Source of the DNA: Pseudomonadales bacterium
Lineage (GTDB): Bacteria; Pseudomonadota; Gammaproteobacteria; Pseudomonadales; Ketobacteraceae
Reading direction: 5' to 3'
Length of the DNA stretch: 64,000 bases
Assembly (NCBI GenBank): GCA_002708905.1
Contig: PAPM01000035.1
Span: 62,001 to 126,000 of the forward strand
In this document: one piece after another, positions 40,201-49,254 of the stretch
Layout: each line of letters starts with the position of its first letter
Numbering within the stretch: position 1 is the first letter of the stretch
Position numbers and translations under genes: made by a program
Notes under the pieces: generated by a model
What the model was told of the DNA's origin: nothing
The model's database searches: none
What the model saw: only the letters and a program-made list of their open reading frames with translations

Positions 40201-42088
40201 CGGCTTGCTGAGTTCCAGAACGCTGCAAATGGTGGCTGCTTTTAATCACTTGCATATTTTTATTGATCCCAACCCGGATCCTGAAACCGGCTACCAGGAG
40301 CGGGAACGCCTGTTCAATCTGCCCCGTTCCAACTGGAGCGATTATAACTCGGACCTGATTTCTGCCGGTGGCGGGGTGTTCTCCCGGGCGGCAAAATCCA
40401 TTCGTATTTCTGCCCAGATGAAAGAACGTTTTGACATTCGAGCAGACGCGTTGACGCCCTCGGAATTGATTTCCGCGCTGTTGAAAGCCCCTGTGGATCT
40501 GATCTGGAATGGTGGTATTGGTACTTACATCAAGTCATCAACAGAAATGAACTCAGAAGTGGGTGATAAAGCTAATGACAGTTTGCGGGTGAATGGGTGC
40601 GATGTGCGGGCCAAGGTGATTGGTGAAGGTGGCAACCTGGGTATCACGCAACTGGGCCGTATCGAATATGGCCTTAACGGTGGCCTGTCGAATACCGACT
40701 TTATCGATAACGCCGGTGGTGTCGATTGCTCGGATCATGAGGTTAACATCAAGATCCTGCTGAATGATATTGTCCGCGACGGTGATATGACACTGAAGCA
40801 GCGCAATGAGCTGTTGGCGCAGATGACCGAAGAAGTGGCCGAGCTGGTATTGAAGAATAACTATCGGCAAACCCAGGCACTCAGTGTGGCCCGCAGCGAA
40901 ACCATCTACCGCATGGGCGAATACAAACGCTACATCCATGCCCTGGTGGCGGAAGGCAAGCTGGATCGGGACCTGGAAAATATTCCCACCGAAGAAGAAA
41001 TTCATGAACGGGTGGTGAGTGGTAAAGGCTTAACCCGTCCGGAACTCTCCACATTACTGTCTTATACCAAAGCCATTCTCAAGGATGAACTGACGCATTC
41101 CACCCTGCCGGATGATGATTTTATCTGCCATGAAATCGAACGGGCGTTTCCCAAAGTGCTGGTGGAACGCTATCCGGATCAACTCTACGCCCACAAACTG
41201 CGGCGTGAAATCGTGGCTACCCAGGTCGCCAGCGGTATGGTGGACTTTATGGGGATCACCTTTGTGCATCGCATGAAGGATGCGGCCGGCGCCAGCATAC
41301 CGGATATCGCTCGGGCTTTTATTGCCTCCCGTGACGTATTCGATCTGGAGAACTGGTGGCGGCAGATTGAGGCTTTGGATTACAAGATTGAAGCCAGTGA
41401 ACAGATTGAAATGATGCGGATGCTGATCCGTTTGATGCGTCGGGCTACCCGTTGGTTCCTCCGCAACAATCGTTGTGGCGTTAACGTGCAGGAAGCGATT
41501 TCCCGCTTCCGCAATGGCGTACAGGCGGTGGCGGATAGTTTACCTGCCGTGCTTAGCGGTCCGCGCCGAGAGGTGTGGGAAGGTCGCCATAACCGTTATG
41601 TGGAGAAGGGCGTGCCTTCCACACTGGCGACTTTTATTGCCGGTGCTGACAGTATGTTGCCGGTGCTGGGCATCATTCAGGCCGCAGAGGTGACGGGAAA
41701 ACCGGTGCCGGAAGTGGCGGAGGTCTACTTTGCCCTGGGCTCCCATCTGGATTTGTACTGGTTCAATGAGGAAATCAATGCCCTCAATATCGAGAACCAT
41801 TGGCAGGCATTGGCCCGTGAAGCCTATCGCGACGATCTTGACTGGCAGCAGCGCACGCTGACTGTGGGTGTGTTGCAGATGGGGGGCACTGCCCATTCAG
41901 TGGAAGAGCGGGTGAACGCCTGGGCACAGCACCACGAAACCATGATTTCCCGTTGGAAAGCCTTGATCAGTGAGTTTCATGGCATGGATGTGAAGGAGTT
42001 CTCCATGTATGGTGTTGCGCTGCGTGAGCTGATGGATCTGGCCCAGACCACCTTGCACAGCGAGACTCCCAGTGCACCTGATTGTTGA
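37235..42088 (+). CDS. gdhB: NAD-specific glutamate dehydrogenase, large (GDH-180) type
   Basis: About 1617 residues from ATG 37235, which has AGGGGG at a good distance; the length matches the ~1620-residue Pseudomonas enzyme. It catalyses oxidative deamination of glutamate to 2-oxoglutarate. The N-terminal ~700 residues hold regulatory ACT-like regions. The catalytic core begins near 800 with [47 protein letters not shown]. The nucleotide-binding part includes [18 protein letters not shown] near 1129-1146. A long helical C-terminal domain follows. It overlaps the next small gene by 17 bases. Confidence 0.96.
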   Translation: [1617 protein letters not shown]

Positions 42089-42290
42089 TTTGACCATTAC
42101 CCCGGAGGAATACCTGAAATGGTACCGGGGTTCCGCCAAAGCCATCGTCGCCACAAGCCGGGACGGGCGCAAAGTCAGTTTCCCGGCCGACAGCCTGCGC
42201 CCCTATGTCACTCACGGTGGCATTAAGGGGACCTTTGCGATTTACTTCGACGACAACAACAAGCTGCTGGGAGTGGAAAAGCTGGTATAA
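42072..42290 (+). CDS. DUF2835 small protein
   Basis: 72 residues starting at GTG 42072 inside the end of gdhB. The sequence HLIVDLTITPEEYLKWYRGSAKAIVATSRDGRKVSFPA matches the DUF2835 pattern and ends with IKGTFAIYFDDNNKLLGVEKL. It is probably a small beta-rich soluble protein of unknown role, co-transcribed with gdhB. The GTG start is the only one that keeps the family N-terminus. Confidence 0.83.
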   Translation: MHLIVDLTITPEEYLKWYRGSAKAIVATSRDGRKVSFPADSLRPYVTHGGIKGTFAIYFDDNNKLLGVEKLV

Positions 42291-42329
42291 TCGCCCCGAT
42301 TTTATCGCGGTATGAGCCTTGTTTGATCC

Positions 42330-43340
42330 ATGTTCTATAAAGTAGCAAGACAAATCCTGTTTTCCCTTCCCACTGAAACGTCCCATAACCTGGCTTTGAA
42401 ATCCATTGATATGGGTTACCGCCTGGGGCTGACCCGTTGTTTTCTGCCCAAGCTGGAAGCGCCGGTTGAACTGTTGGGGCTGCATTTCAAGAACCCGGTG
42501 GGTCTGGCTGCCGGTTTGGATAAGAACGGCGATCACATTGATGCGCTGGGCTCCCTGGGGTTTGGCTTTATTGAAATTGGTACCGTGACCCCTCGACCCC
42601 AGCCGGGCAATCCCAAGCCCCGGCTGTTCCGCTTACCTGCGAAGCTGGCGATCATCAATCGCATGGGGTTCAACAATAAAGGTGTGGATCATCTGGTGGA
42701 GCAGGTTAAGCGCGCCCGCTATGACGGGGTGCTCGGAATCAATATCGGCAAGAATTTCGATACGCCGGTGGAGAAAGCGCTGGATGATTATCTGATTTGC
42801 CTGGACAAGGTATACAAACACGCTGACTATGTGGTGATAAATATTTCCTCTCCCAATACGCAAGGGCTGCGTTCCCTGCAATATGGTGAGAGCTTGGATG
42901 GTTTGCTGCAGGGGATGAAAGAGGCCCAGTTGCGCCTGGCGGAGCAGCATGGCAAATACGTGCCTGTGTTGGTGAAGATCGCGCCGGATCTGGAACCTGA
43001 GGAAGTGCTGCAGATTGCCGGGCAATTCAAGAAGCACCAAGTGGATGGGGTGATTGCCACCAATACCACGTTGTCCCGGGAGGGGGTTGAGCATTTGCCT
43101 CATGGGAAGGAACAGGGTGGTCTCAGTGGTGCGCCGGTATTTGAAAAATCCACTGAGGTGTTAAAACAACTCTGTGCCGCACTGGATGGCGACATGCCGG
43201 TGATTGGTGTGGGTGGTATCGTCAGCGGTCAACAGGCGGCGGACAAAAAGCGGGTAGGGGCCAGTCTGGTGCAGATATACAGTGGATTTATTTATGAAGG
43301 CCCCAACCTGATTGCGCAGTGTGTGCGGGCCTGGAAGTAA
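42330..43340 (+). CDS. pyrD: Dihydroorotate dehydrogenase (quinone), class 2
   Basis: 336-residue FMN enzyme of pyrimidine synthesis that passes electrons to quinone at the inner membrane. The N-terminal amphipathic segment [21 protein letters not shown] is the class 2 membrane anchor. Motifs are [11 protein letters not shown] near 62-72, [22 protein letters not shown] with the catalytic Ser, and [14 protein letters not shown] near the C-terminus. Hairpins follow the stop. Confidence 0.96.
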   Translation: MFYKVARQILFSLPTETSHNLALKSIDMGYRLGLTRCFLPKLEAPVELLGLHFKNPVGLAAGLDKNGDHIDALGSLGFGFIEIGTVTPRPQPGNPKPRLFRLPAKLAIINRMGFNNKGVDHLVEQVKRARYDGVLGINIGKNFDTPVEKALDDYLICLDKVYKHADYVVINISSPNTQGLRSLQYGESLDGLLQGMKEAQLRLAEQHGKYVPVLVKIAPDLEPEEVLQIAGQFKKHQVDGVIATNTTLSREGVEHLPHGKEQGGLSGAPVFEKSTEVLKQLCAALDGDMPVIGVGGIVSGQQAADKKRVGASLVQIYSGFIYEGPNLIAQCVRAWK

Positions 43341-43358
43341 TGGACAAACTGAAATGAA

Positions 43359-43420
43359 CGAGGCCCCGAAAGGGGGCCTCAGGGCGGCAGCCTTGGCTGC
43401 CAGAGTGCGGGAGGCACTCT
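43359..43420. repeat. Three consecutive hairpins between pyrD and rmf
   Basis: Hairpins at 43359-43379 (GAGGCCCC, loop, GGGGGCCTC), 43386-43401 (GGCAGCC/GGCTGCC) and 43402-43420 (AGAGTGC/GCACTCT) follow each other with almost no spacer. They lie between convergent genes and could end either transcript, but none has a clear T-run. Three tight stems in 62 bases is unusual. Confidence 0.7.
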
Positions 43421-43472
43421 CTTAAAGAACTGTTTGAATAGGTTTGGTTTGTAAAACCCCGAAGAAGTAAGG

Positions 43473-43676
43473 TCAGAGATTCGCTATTTTATGAATGCCG
43501 GATACACCTGTGTATCCTTCCCATTGGTCAGTGCGTCCTTCTCGCCAACCGCTGAGCCATGTTTGTCGTGATACAATTTCTGTGAAGGGGCAAGCGTCTT
43601 TTGATTTTCCACTGACACCTGCGTTGTAACCTCGAACAAAGGCTCTGCTGGCTTTATCGCGTTTTTGTCTCTTCAT
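43473..43676 (-). CDS. rmf: Ribosome modulation factor
   Basis: 67 residues, very similar to E. coli RMF over the first part: MKRQKRDKASRAFVRGYNAGVSGKSKDACPF, then WLSGWREGR. It is about 12 residues longer than the E. coli protein because of an added tail. It dimerises 70S ribosomes to 100S particles in stationary phase. It lies next to pyrD and rlmKL, as I recall from pseudomonads. Expression is probably growth-phase controlled, but no site is assigned. Confidence 0.95.
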   Translation of the reverse strand: MKRQKRDKASRAFVRGYNAGVSGKSKDACPFTEIVSRQTWLSGWREGRTDQWEGYTGVSGIHKIANL

Positions 43677-43823
43677 AAATGATCGACCTCTATTTCCGTT
43701 TGCGATTCTGAGAGATGAGAATAATGACTAAAGCGTAAGGTTTTACTCCTGATTTTTAGATGGTTATTCTTGCGGGTTTTATTGAGCTTTTCCTAAGCCC
43801 GGACCTACATTAGTACCGAACTT

Positions 43824-43852
43824 TGACAATGATGTCGACAAAAAAATTGTCA
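43824..43852. repeat. Inverted repeat upstream of rlmKL and rmf
   Basis: Arms TGACAAT (43824-43830) and ATTGTCA (43846-43852) lie in the 275-base divergent region between rmf and rlmKL. It could be an operator. TTGACA at its left arm might also be a -35 box. Confidence 0.45.
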
Positions 43853-43951
43853 TAAAAAAGACACGAACGATTGATTTGAGTAATTGATAAATTAGGCCTC
43901 GGTTTTCGGATTTTAGCGAATTCATAGGCTTACACGTGGTGTTTAATCCAA

Positions 43952-46114
43952 ATGAGTACATTTGACTGGAAATCGTCGCGGCTGGTTGTGAGCTGCGCCG
44001 GAGGTTTGGAATCCTATTTATTGCATGAAATTCAGGCAATTGCTGGCTCCGAATATGAATTGGTAAGGGGGGCAGTAGAAGGCCCTGCAACCCTTAAAAA
44101 TGTGTATGAAATCTGTTTGCGGTCGCGCATTGCTTCCCGAGTAATGCTACCGATTATCGAGTTTCCTTATAAAAATGAGGATGACCTGTATCATCGTTTG
44201 CGGCAGATTCACTGGCGGGCCCATTTCTCGCTTGAAAACAGTGTTGCTATCTCCACTTCAAAGGAAGCGTCCGTCAACGTCAACACGCAGTTCCTGACCT
44301 ATCGCACCAAAGACGCGATCATGGATTATTTTCGTCATTTCAAAGGTGATCGCCCGAACGTGGACACACGCAATCCGGATATGCGCATTCATGTTCATTT
44401 TGGCCGCGAACTTGTGCAGGTGGCTTTGGATTTATCCGGTGACCCCTTGCATAAGCGCGGTTATCGCGTTGCGCAAAATGAAGCGCCGTTGAAAGAAACC
44501 CTGGCCGCTGCTTTATTGATGAGTGCCGGTTGGCCCAACGAAAAATATCCGCGCCTGGTAGACCCCATGTGTGGCTCGGGCACGTTGTTGATTGAAGCCG
44601 CCATGATGCAGTCGGGCATGGTACCCGGCTTGTTACGTAAACGTTTTGGATTTGAACGTTGGGCCTATCACGACGAAGCCCTGTGGCAGGAATCTGTGAA
44701 TCAGGTTGCACAGGAAGACAAGTCGGAAGACTTTGCATTCCAGATAAAAGGTTTCGATTCGGATAACGCTTCTATTCAGGCAGCCTTGAGAAATATTGCG
44801 GCCGCTGGGCTTGAAGGCTGCATTCATGTAGAGCGGCGGGAGCTGGCACAGTTTGCGTTACACCAGGGTCCCACTGAACCTCTTGGTGTGGTGGTGTGTA
44901 ATCCTCCTTACGGGGAACGTTTGGATAAGGATGCCGATCTGATTTTTTTATACCGTGCTATCGCCCGGCGCTTTCAGGAAAACTGCGAGCATTGGCGTGC
45001 TGCCATTATCACCAATAACGTTGAATTTGCCGATGCCCTGCAATTGGAAAATCCGGAAACTGCACGCGTTTACAACGGCCCTATAAGATGTGTGATTCGC
45101 AGCGGCGATGTGGTCAAGCGAGCGGCTTTCCAGTGTGTTCCTGTCAAGCCGGAATTGCAGCACGATAGCATTGAGAGTGCCCCCGCCAAGGATTTGTTAA
45201 ACCGCGTCAAGAAGAACATGAAAGGCCTGCAAAAATGGATTGAGCGGGAACAGGTGCTGGCGTATCGAATCTACGATGCGGATATCCCGGAATACAATCT
45301 GGCCATCGATTGGTATAACGGCCATCTACATGTGCAGGAATATGCGCCGCCGAAGAGCGTCAGTCCGGAAAAAGCAGAGCAGCGTCTGCAGGATGCATTG
45401 GCCGGACTGAAACTGTTTTTCGCTATCCCTCAAGGCCGTATCCATGTGAAAAGCCGTCAGCGGCAGAAGGGCAAGCAACAATACCAGAAGCTGAATGAAA
45501 CCAAACGAATGATGCCGTTGGATGAAGCCGGCGCGCTGTTGCTGGTGAACCTGGACGATTACCTGGACACCGGGTTGTTCCTGGACCACCGGCCCACCCG
45601 GGTGCGGATGCAACAGCTGTCCAAAGGCACCCGCTTCCTGAATCTGTTCTGCTATACCGCAGCGGCGACGGTTCACGCGGCCATTGGGGGGGCAAAGCGT
45701 ACCACCTCGGTGGATATGTCCGGCACCTATCTTAATTGGGCCCGCAACAACCTGTATTTGAACGGCTGCAGTGAAAGCCATCATCAGTTGGAGCGCAGTG
45801 ATTGTATGGCCTGGCTGAAGCAGTGCCGGGAACAATACGATTTGATCTTTGTGGACCCACCGACCTTTTCCAACTCCAAGCGTATGAAGGGTTTCTTCGA
45901 CGTACAGCAGTCCCAGGTGGAGTTGCTCGATCTTGCCATGAAGCGATTGGAGCCCGGTGGTCTGTTGATTTTCTCCAATAATTACAATCGGTTCGAGTTG
46001 GAACAGGAGTTAACGGAACGCTATGCTGTGACCGATATCACCCAGCAAAGTCTGCCACCGGATTTTGCCCGCGGTAAGCCGATACACCGCTGCTGGGAGT
46101 TCCGTCACAAATAG
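43952..46114 (+). CDS. rlmL: Bifunctional 23S rRNA methyltransferase RlmKL
   Basis: 720 residues, the full fused form. An N-terminal THUMP domain spans about 1-160. The RlmL methyltransferase follows with DPMCGSGTLLIEAAMM near 207-222 and NPPYGERL; it methylates G2445 (m2G). The C-terminal RlmK domain has FLNLFCYTAAATVHAA near 561-576 and FVDPPTFSNSKRM; it makes m7G2069. Both activities are known for the E. coli fusion. No truncation is seen. Confidence 0.96.
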   Translation: MSTFDWKSSRLVVSCAGGLESYLLHEIQAIAGSEYELVRGAVEGPATLKNVYEICLRSRIASRVMLPIIEFPYKNEDDLYHRLRQIHWRAHFSLENSVAISTSKEASVNVNTQFLTYRTKDAIMDYFRHFKGDRPNVDTRNPDMRIHVHFGRELVQVALDLSGDPLHKRGYRVAQNEAPLKETLAAALLMSAGWPNEKYPRLVDPMCGSGTLLIEAAMMQSGMVPGLLRKRFGFERWAYHDEALWQESVNQVAQEDKSEDFAFQIKGFDSDNASIQAALRNIAAAGLEGCIHVERRELAQFALHQGPTEPLGVVVCNPPYGERLDKDADLIFLYRAIARRFQENCEHWRAAIITNNVEFADALQLENPETARVYNGPIRCVIRSGDVVKRAAFQCVPVKPELQHDSIESAPAKDLLNRVKKNMKGLQKWIEREQVLAYRIYDADIPEYNLAIDWYNGHLHVQEYAPPKSVSPEKAEQRLQDALAGLKLFFAIPQGRIHVKSRQRQKGKQQYQKLNETKRMMPLDEAGALLLVNLDDYLDTGLFLDHRPTRVRMQQLSKGTRFLNLFCYTAAATVHAAIGGAKRTTSVDMSGTYLNWARNNLYLNGCSESHHQLERSDCMAWLKQCREQYDLIFVDPPTFSNSKRMKGFFDVQQSQVELLDLAMKRLEPGGLLIFSNNYNRFELEQELTERYAVTDITQQSLPPDFARGKPIHRCWEFRHK

Positions 46115-46181
46115 TATCTGGGCCACTAATCACCTGAATTGTTTGCTAATCTTTAGGGAGGACTAGAATTCAGGTGGCGCA

Positions 46182-47765
46182 ATGGGTAAAGAATCTATAG
46201 ATCTGCAGCCTGCCGGCGATGTGAAAACCATTGAGGAATTCATAGACATTGCGCTGCATGACACCCGGCATCATCTGGAGATGTTGGGTGTCAGTGATCA
46301 GGCGTTGTTGGACCCGGAGGGAACCGTTGATCAGCAGGTTGCCATGTTGCGTCTGCTATTCCTGGAAGCGGAACGCTCCAGCCTGCCATTTAACACAACT
46401 GACAATTTCTGGCGCGTGTTGCGGGCGAAGCTGCAGCCGATCGTGCTGGCCTACCTCACCCACGAGAAGTTCGTGCAGACGCTGGATATTGAAGCCAGAG
46501 AATTGCGCCCTGACACTTTGATGCAGGTGTACAAGGATCGGTTGAGCAATTCGGATCGTTTCCGTTCCTTTTTCTTTGATCTCGATAAACGTCTGAAACA
46601 GGAAGCCATGCGGCTGGTGGAATCGGAAGAAAGTATTCCCAGCCCCAAACCCAGGGTTGATCTGACCCAGTCCACGGCAGACATGCAAAAGAACATCATG
46701 TCGTCGTTGGAGAAACAGCTGCAGGAGCTGGAAAAAAAATACAATCAACAGGAAAAGGCGCTGCAGGAATCGCAAAATCTGGTTGAACAGCTGAAAGTCA
46801 TCATTTCAGAACGGGATGATAAAATTTCCGAATTGAAGGCGGAGCGCGCGGCCCTGGAGGAACAGAATATCCAGTTGCGGTTGGCCAAGGATGCCAATGA
46901 TCGGACTGGTAATTATGAGGGGGAGCCGGATGTGCTCATCCTGACCGGGGATGAGTCCCTGGGTGATGTGGTGCTGGATACGGACCAGCAACAGTTGTTG
47001 CTGAAAATAGAGGGGCTGGAACGGGAGCTAGCCTCCACTTCCGACGCCGCGTACAGCGCGTTCATGTCGAATTCTGATCTGGGTATCATCATTCTCTTTA
47101 TGCTGACCAGCTTCAAGTGTCGCTCCCATGAGCAACTGGCAGGTGAACTGATCAAGTCCGTCAAGACCTTTGGCTTGAACTCGGTGGTAGGGTTGAAGAA
47201 GGGAGAGGGTTATGTTTTCTATCCGGAGACCCCCGGTAATGAGAAGCTGGTTGCCCAACTGAAAAACCGTATTCCTGCCGGCAAGATGGTGGAATCGCCC
47301 CATCTGATGTTGTTCGAACAGAATTGCTGCATCCTGATAGAGAACCCTCCCCGTGAGGAGGAGGAACGCTATGCCCGTTTGCAGGACAACCTAGGGTCTT
47401 TGATGCGGGGGGTGCAGGCCCGCTACGAGGCGATTTTGGTGGAAACATCAGTGCAGAAGCAAAAAGCCCAGGTGGATGCGCTCATTGTCCGCAGTCATGA
47501 GGTGTTCCAGACGTTCGAGCGTAACCTGGACAAGCAGAAAGATAAAATGAGTCGGGTGGTTAACATGCTCGGCCAGGAAATGCGGAAAAACCTGGGAATT
47601 ACGCCGGGTGATCAGAAGAGTATTCGGTTGAACATGGACCTGAAAAAACTGGAAGACTCAGTAGGTAAATTGTTTGTGCAGAACGAATTGGTGGACCCGG
47701 CGTTCAAAAAGAATATTTCCAGGGTGGCAGAGAACCTTTCGAAGAAAAACAAGCCCGCATCATGA
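46182..47765 (+). CDS. Hypothetical coiled-coil protein, 527 residues
   Basis: Soluble protein. The helical N-terminal domain (about 15-150) contains LDIEARELRPDTLMQVYKDRL. A coiled coil (about 170-240) with KQLQELEKKYNQQEKALQESQ follows. A mixed alpha/beta region includes KSVKTFGLNSVVGLKKGEGYVFYPE and FEQNCCILIENPP. A second helical, charged region closes the protein. The middle looks GAF-like in outline, but this is only an impression. No family is recognised. It follows rlmKL by 67 bases with GGGAGGAC upstream, and converges on another coiled-coil gene only 9 bases away. Confidence 0.8.
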   Translation: MGKESIDLQPAGDVKTIEEFIDIALHDTRHHLEMLGVSDQALLDPEGTVDQQVAMLRLLFLEAERSSLPFNTTDNFWRVLRAKLQPIVLAYLTHEKFVQTLDIEARELRPDTLMQVYKDRLSNSDRFRSFFFDLDKRLKQEAMRLVESEESIPSPKPRVDLTQSTADMQKNIMSSLEKQLQELEKKYNQQEKALQESQNLVEQLKVIISERDDKISELKAERAALEEQNIQLRLAKDANDRTGNYEGEPDVLILTGDESLGDVVLDTDQQQLLLKIEGLERELASTSDAAYSAFMSNSDLGIIILFMLTSFKCRSHEQLAGELIKSVKTFGLNSVVGLKKGEGYVFYPETPGNEKLVAQLKNRIPAGKMVESPHLMLFEQNCCILIENPPREEEERYARLQDNLGSLMRGVQARYEAILVETSVQKQKAQVDALIVRSHEVFQTFERNLDKQKDKMSRVVNMLGQEMRKNLGITPGDQKSIRLNMDLKKLEDSVGKLFVQNELVDPAFKKNISRVAENLSKKNKPAS

Positions 47766-47774
47766 CGCTACAAA

Positions 47775-49040
47775 TCACAGCATGGGGGGAGCTTTATTGC
47801 CGTGTTTTTCCTCATACAAGGTCAGGTAGCGTTCTTCCAGGTCATGAAAATTGGTTTGCAGGGCAATGAGTTCCTGTTGCTGGCTTTCCAGCTTCAGTTT
47901 TAAACCTGCCACCAAAGGTTCATCGCTTTCCGATGTTGCTTCCAAAGTTTTACGCAGTTCTTCATTTTCAAGCATCAGTTGTTTGTTCTGGTTGTTCAAC
48001 ATGTGGATTTTTTCCACCATGGCAGCGCTTTCTTCAATGAACTTCTCTATTACCTCGTTGGCTTTTTCGTTGCCGATAGGCTCGGAAGGCTCAAATTGTA
48101 TTTCCTGCTTGATGGAGTCAAGACACTCGCTGCCTTGTTGAATGACAGTGTCCAGGCTGTCCACAGTTTCTTCCAGCGTCTCCCGTTCCTGCTGGTTTTC
48201 CAGAGTCTGCAGTTGCAGCTTGAGGGCTTTAATGGTGGCGCTTTGCTGATTGATGATGTTGTTGAGAATTGCGATGTTCTGGCTCTGGGCAAAGTTATCG
48301 GGTGTTTCGATAATGACCTGAGGTTCTTCAGCATCTTCGCTCACTTGCGCGGATCCCGGTTCCGTTTCATGGAAGGCCTCATGAATCAGGTAGACCAGTT
48401 CTCTTAAAGCTTCGCTGTTGGGGAAATTCTCGCAAATGCCCAGCAATGCTTTGTGCAGTTTCAGTTCCAGCTCATTGCGGGAGAGGTCATCATCTGCGGC
48501 GCTGTCCAGGCAGCTGACCAGGGGTTTCAGATTGTCGACCTGTTTCTGCAGGTCTTGTTTTTCCTCTTCCAGGGCAGCGAGGGATTGGTCTTTGGCTGCT
48601 AATTCTTCGTTATGTGTGTCGGTGAGTGTTTTGGTGGCGTGATCCACCCGGGCTTTACTCAGCTCAAGTACTTTTTCCGCCAGGTTTACATAGTTCTTGA
48701 TTTTTTCCCGCCATGGTGTGTGCTTGGTTCCCACGTGATCCTGTACCAGGGCCAGCTCGGCCTGCAGCACCATAAAACGCAGGGAGACCGCCATATCCTC
48801 TGCACTCAGATCCGGGCGCAATGCCACCGTATCCTTGGCGCAATGGGCAGTGGTGTCGTCCAGTTCAATCTGTAGATATCCAGTCAGATTCTCGCCACTG
48901 ATTTCATCCTTCACGGTGGTGAGGATGTCTTTCAGTTGGCCGATGGTTTGTTTCTGGCGGCGGATGATCAGGAGCAGTATCACGATCGCCACGATGGCCG
49001 CAAAGGCTGCCTGGATTACTATGAGCAGTTCGGTTGACAT
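47775..49040 (-). CDS. Membrane-anchored coiled-coil protein, 421 residues
   Basis: One N-terminal membrane helix (about 4-26, ELLIVIQAAFAAIVAIVILLLII) is followed by a basic stop (RRQKQ). A long cytoplasmic region comes next, rich in Glu, Leu and Gln with several coiled-coil stretches (about 150-190, 270-330, 355-415). A central helical part LHKALLGICENFPNSEALRELVYLIHEAF recurs in bacterial coiled-coil envelope proteins. The topology resembles RmuC- or ZipA-like anchors but shares none of their domains. No family is recognised. It converges on the other coiled-coil gene with no terminator between. Confidence 0.78.
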   Translation of the reverse strand: MSTELLIVIQAAFAAIVAIVILLLIIRRQKQTIGQLKDILTTVKDEISGENLTGYLQIELDDTTAHCAKDTVALRPDLSAEDMAVSLRFMVLQAELALVQDHVGTKHTPWREKIKNYVNLAEKVLELSKARVDHATKTLTDTHNEELAAKDQSLAALEEEKQDLQKQVDNLKPLVSCLDSAADDDLSRNELELKLHKALLGICENFPNSEALRELVYLIHEAFHETEPGSAQVSEDAEEPQVIIETPDNFAQSQNIAILNNIINQQSATIKALKLQLQTLENQQERETLEETVDSLDTVIQQGSECLDSIKQEIQFEPSEPIGNEKANEVIEKFIEESAAMVEKIHMLNNQNKQLMLENEELRKTLEATSESDEPLVAGLKLKLESQQQELIALQTNFHDLEERYLTLYEEKHGNKAPPML

Positions 49041-49254
49041 TGCCTAACCTATTTGGATTTTCCTGCAATTCAGTATGGCTCATGATTCCTTGCCTTGCAC
49101 ATTTGGTGGGCTCTTAAGGTGTTGAATTCTCGCCGTAATTTGAGGCTAAAGCTTTCTGCAATGCGGTCGATAACCTGTTGAATGGGGCTGTTGTGGCTGT
49201 CAGTACCCTGTTGATCAACCTGAACTGAGCTCTTTATGCTCGGGAGATGAAGCC

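Noticed and set aside
43359-43420. Riboswitch
   Set aside because: Three simple independent stems with no conserved core or downstream start codon on either strand.
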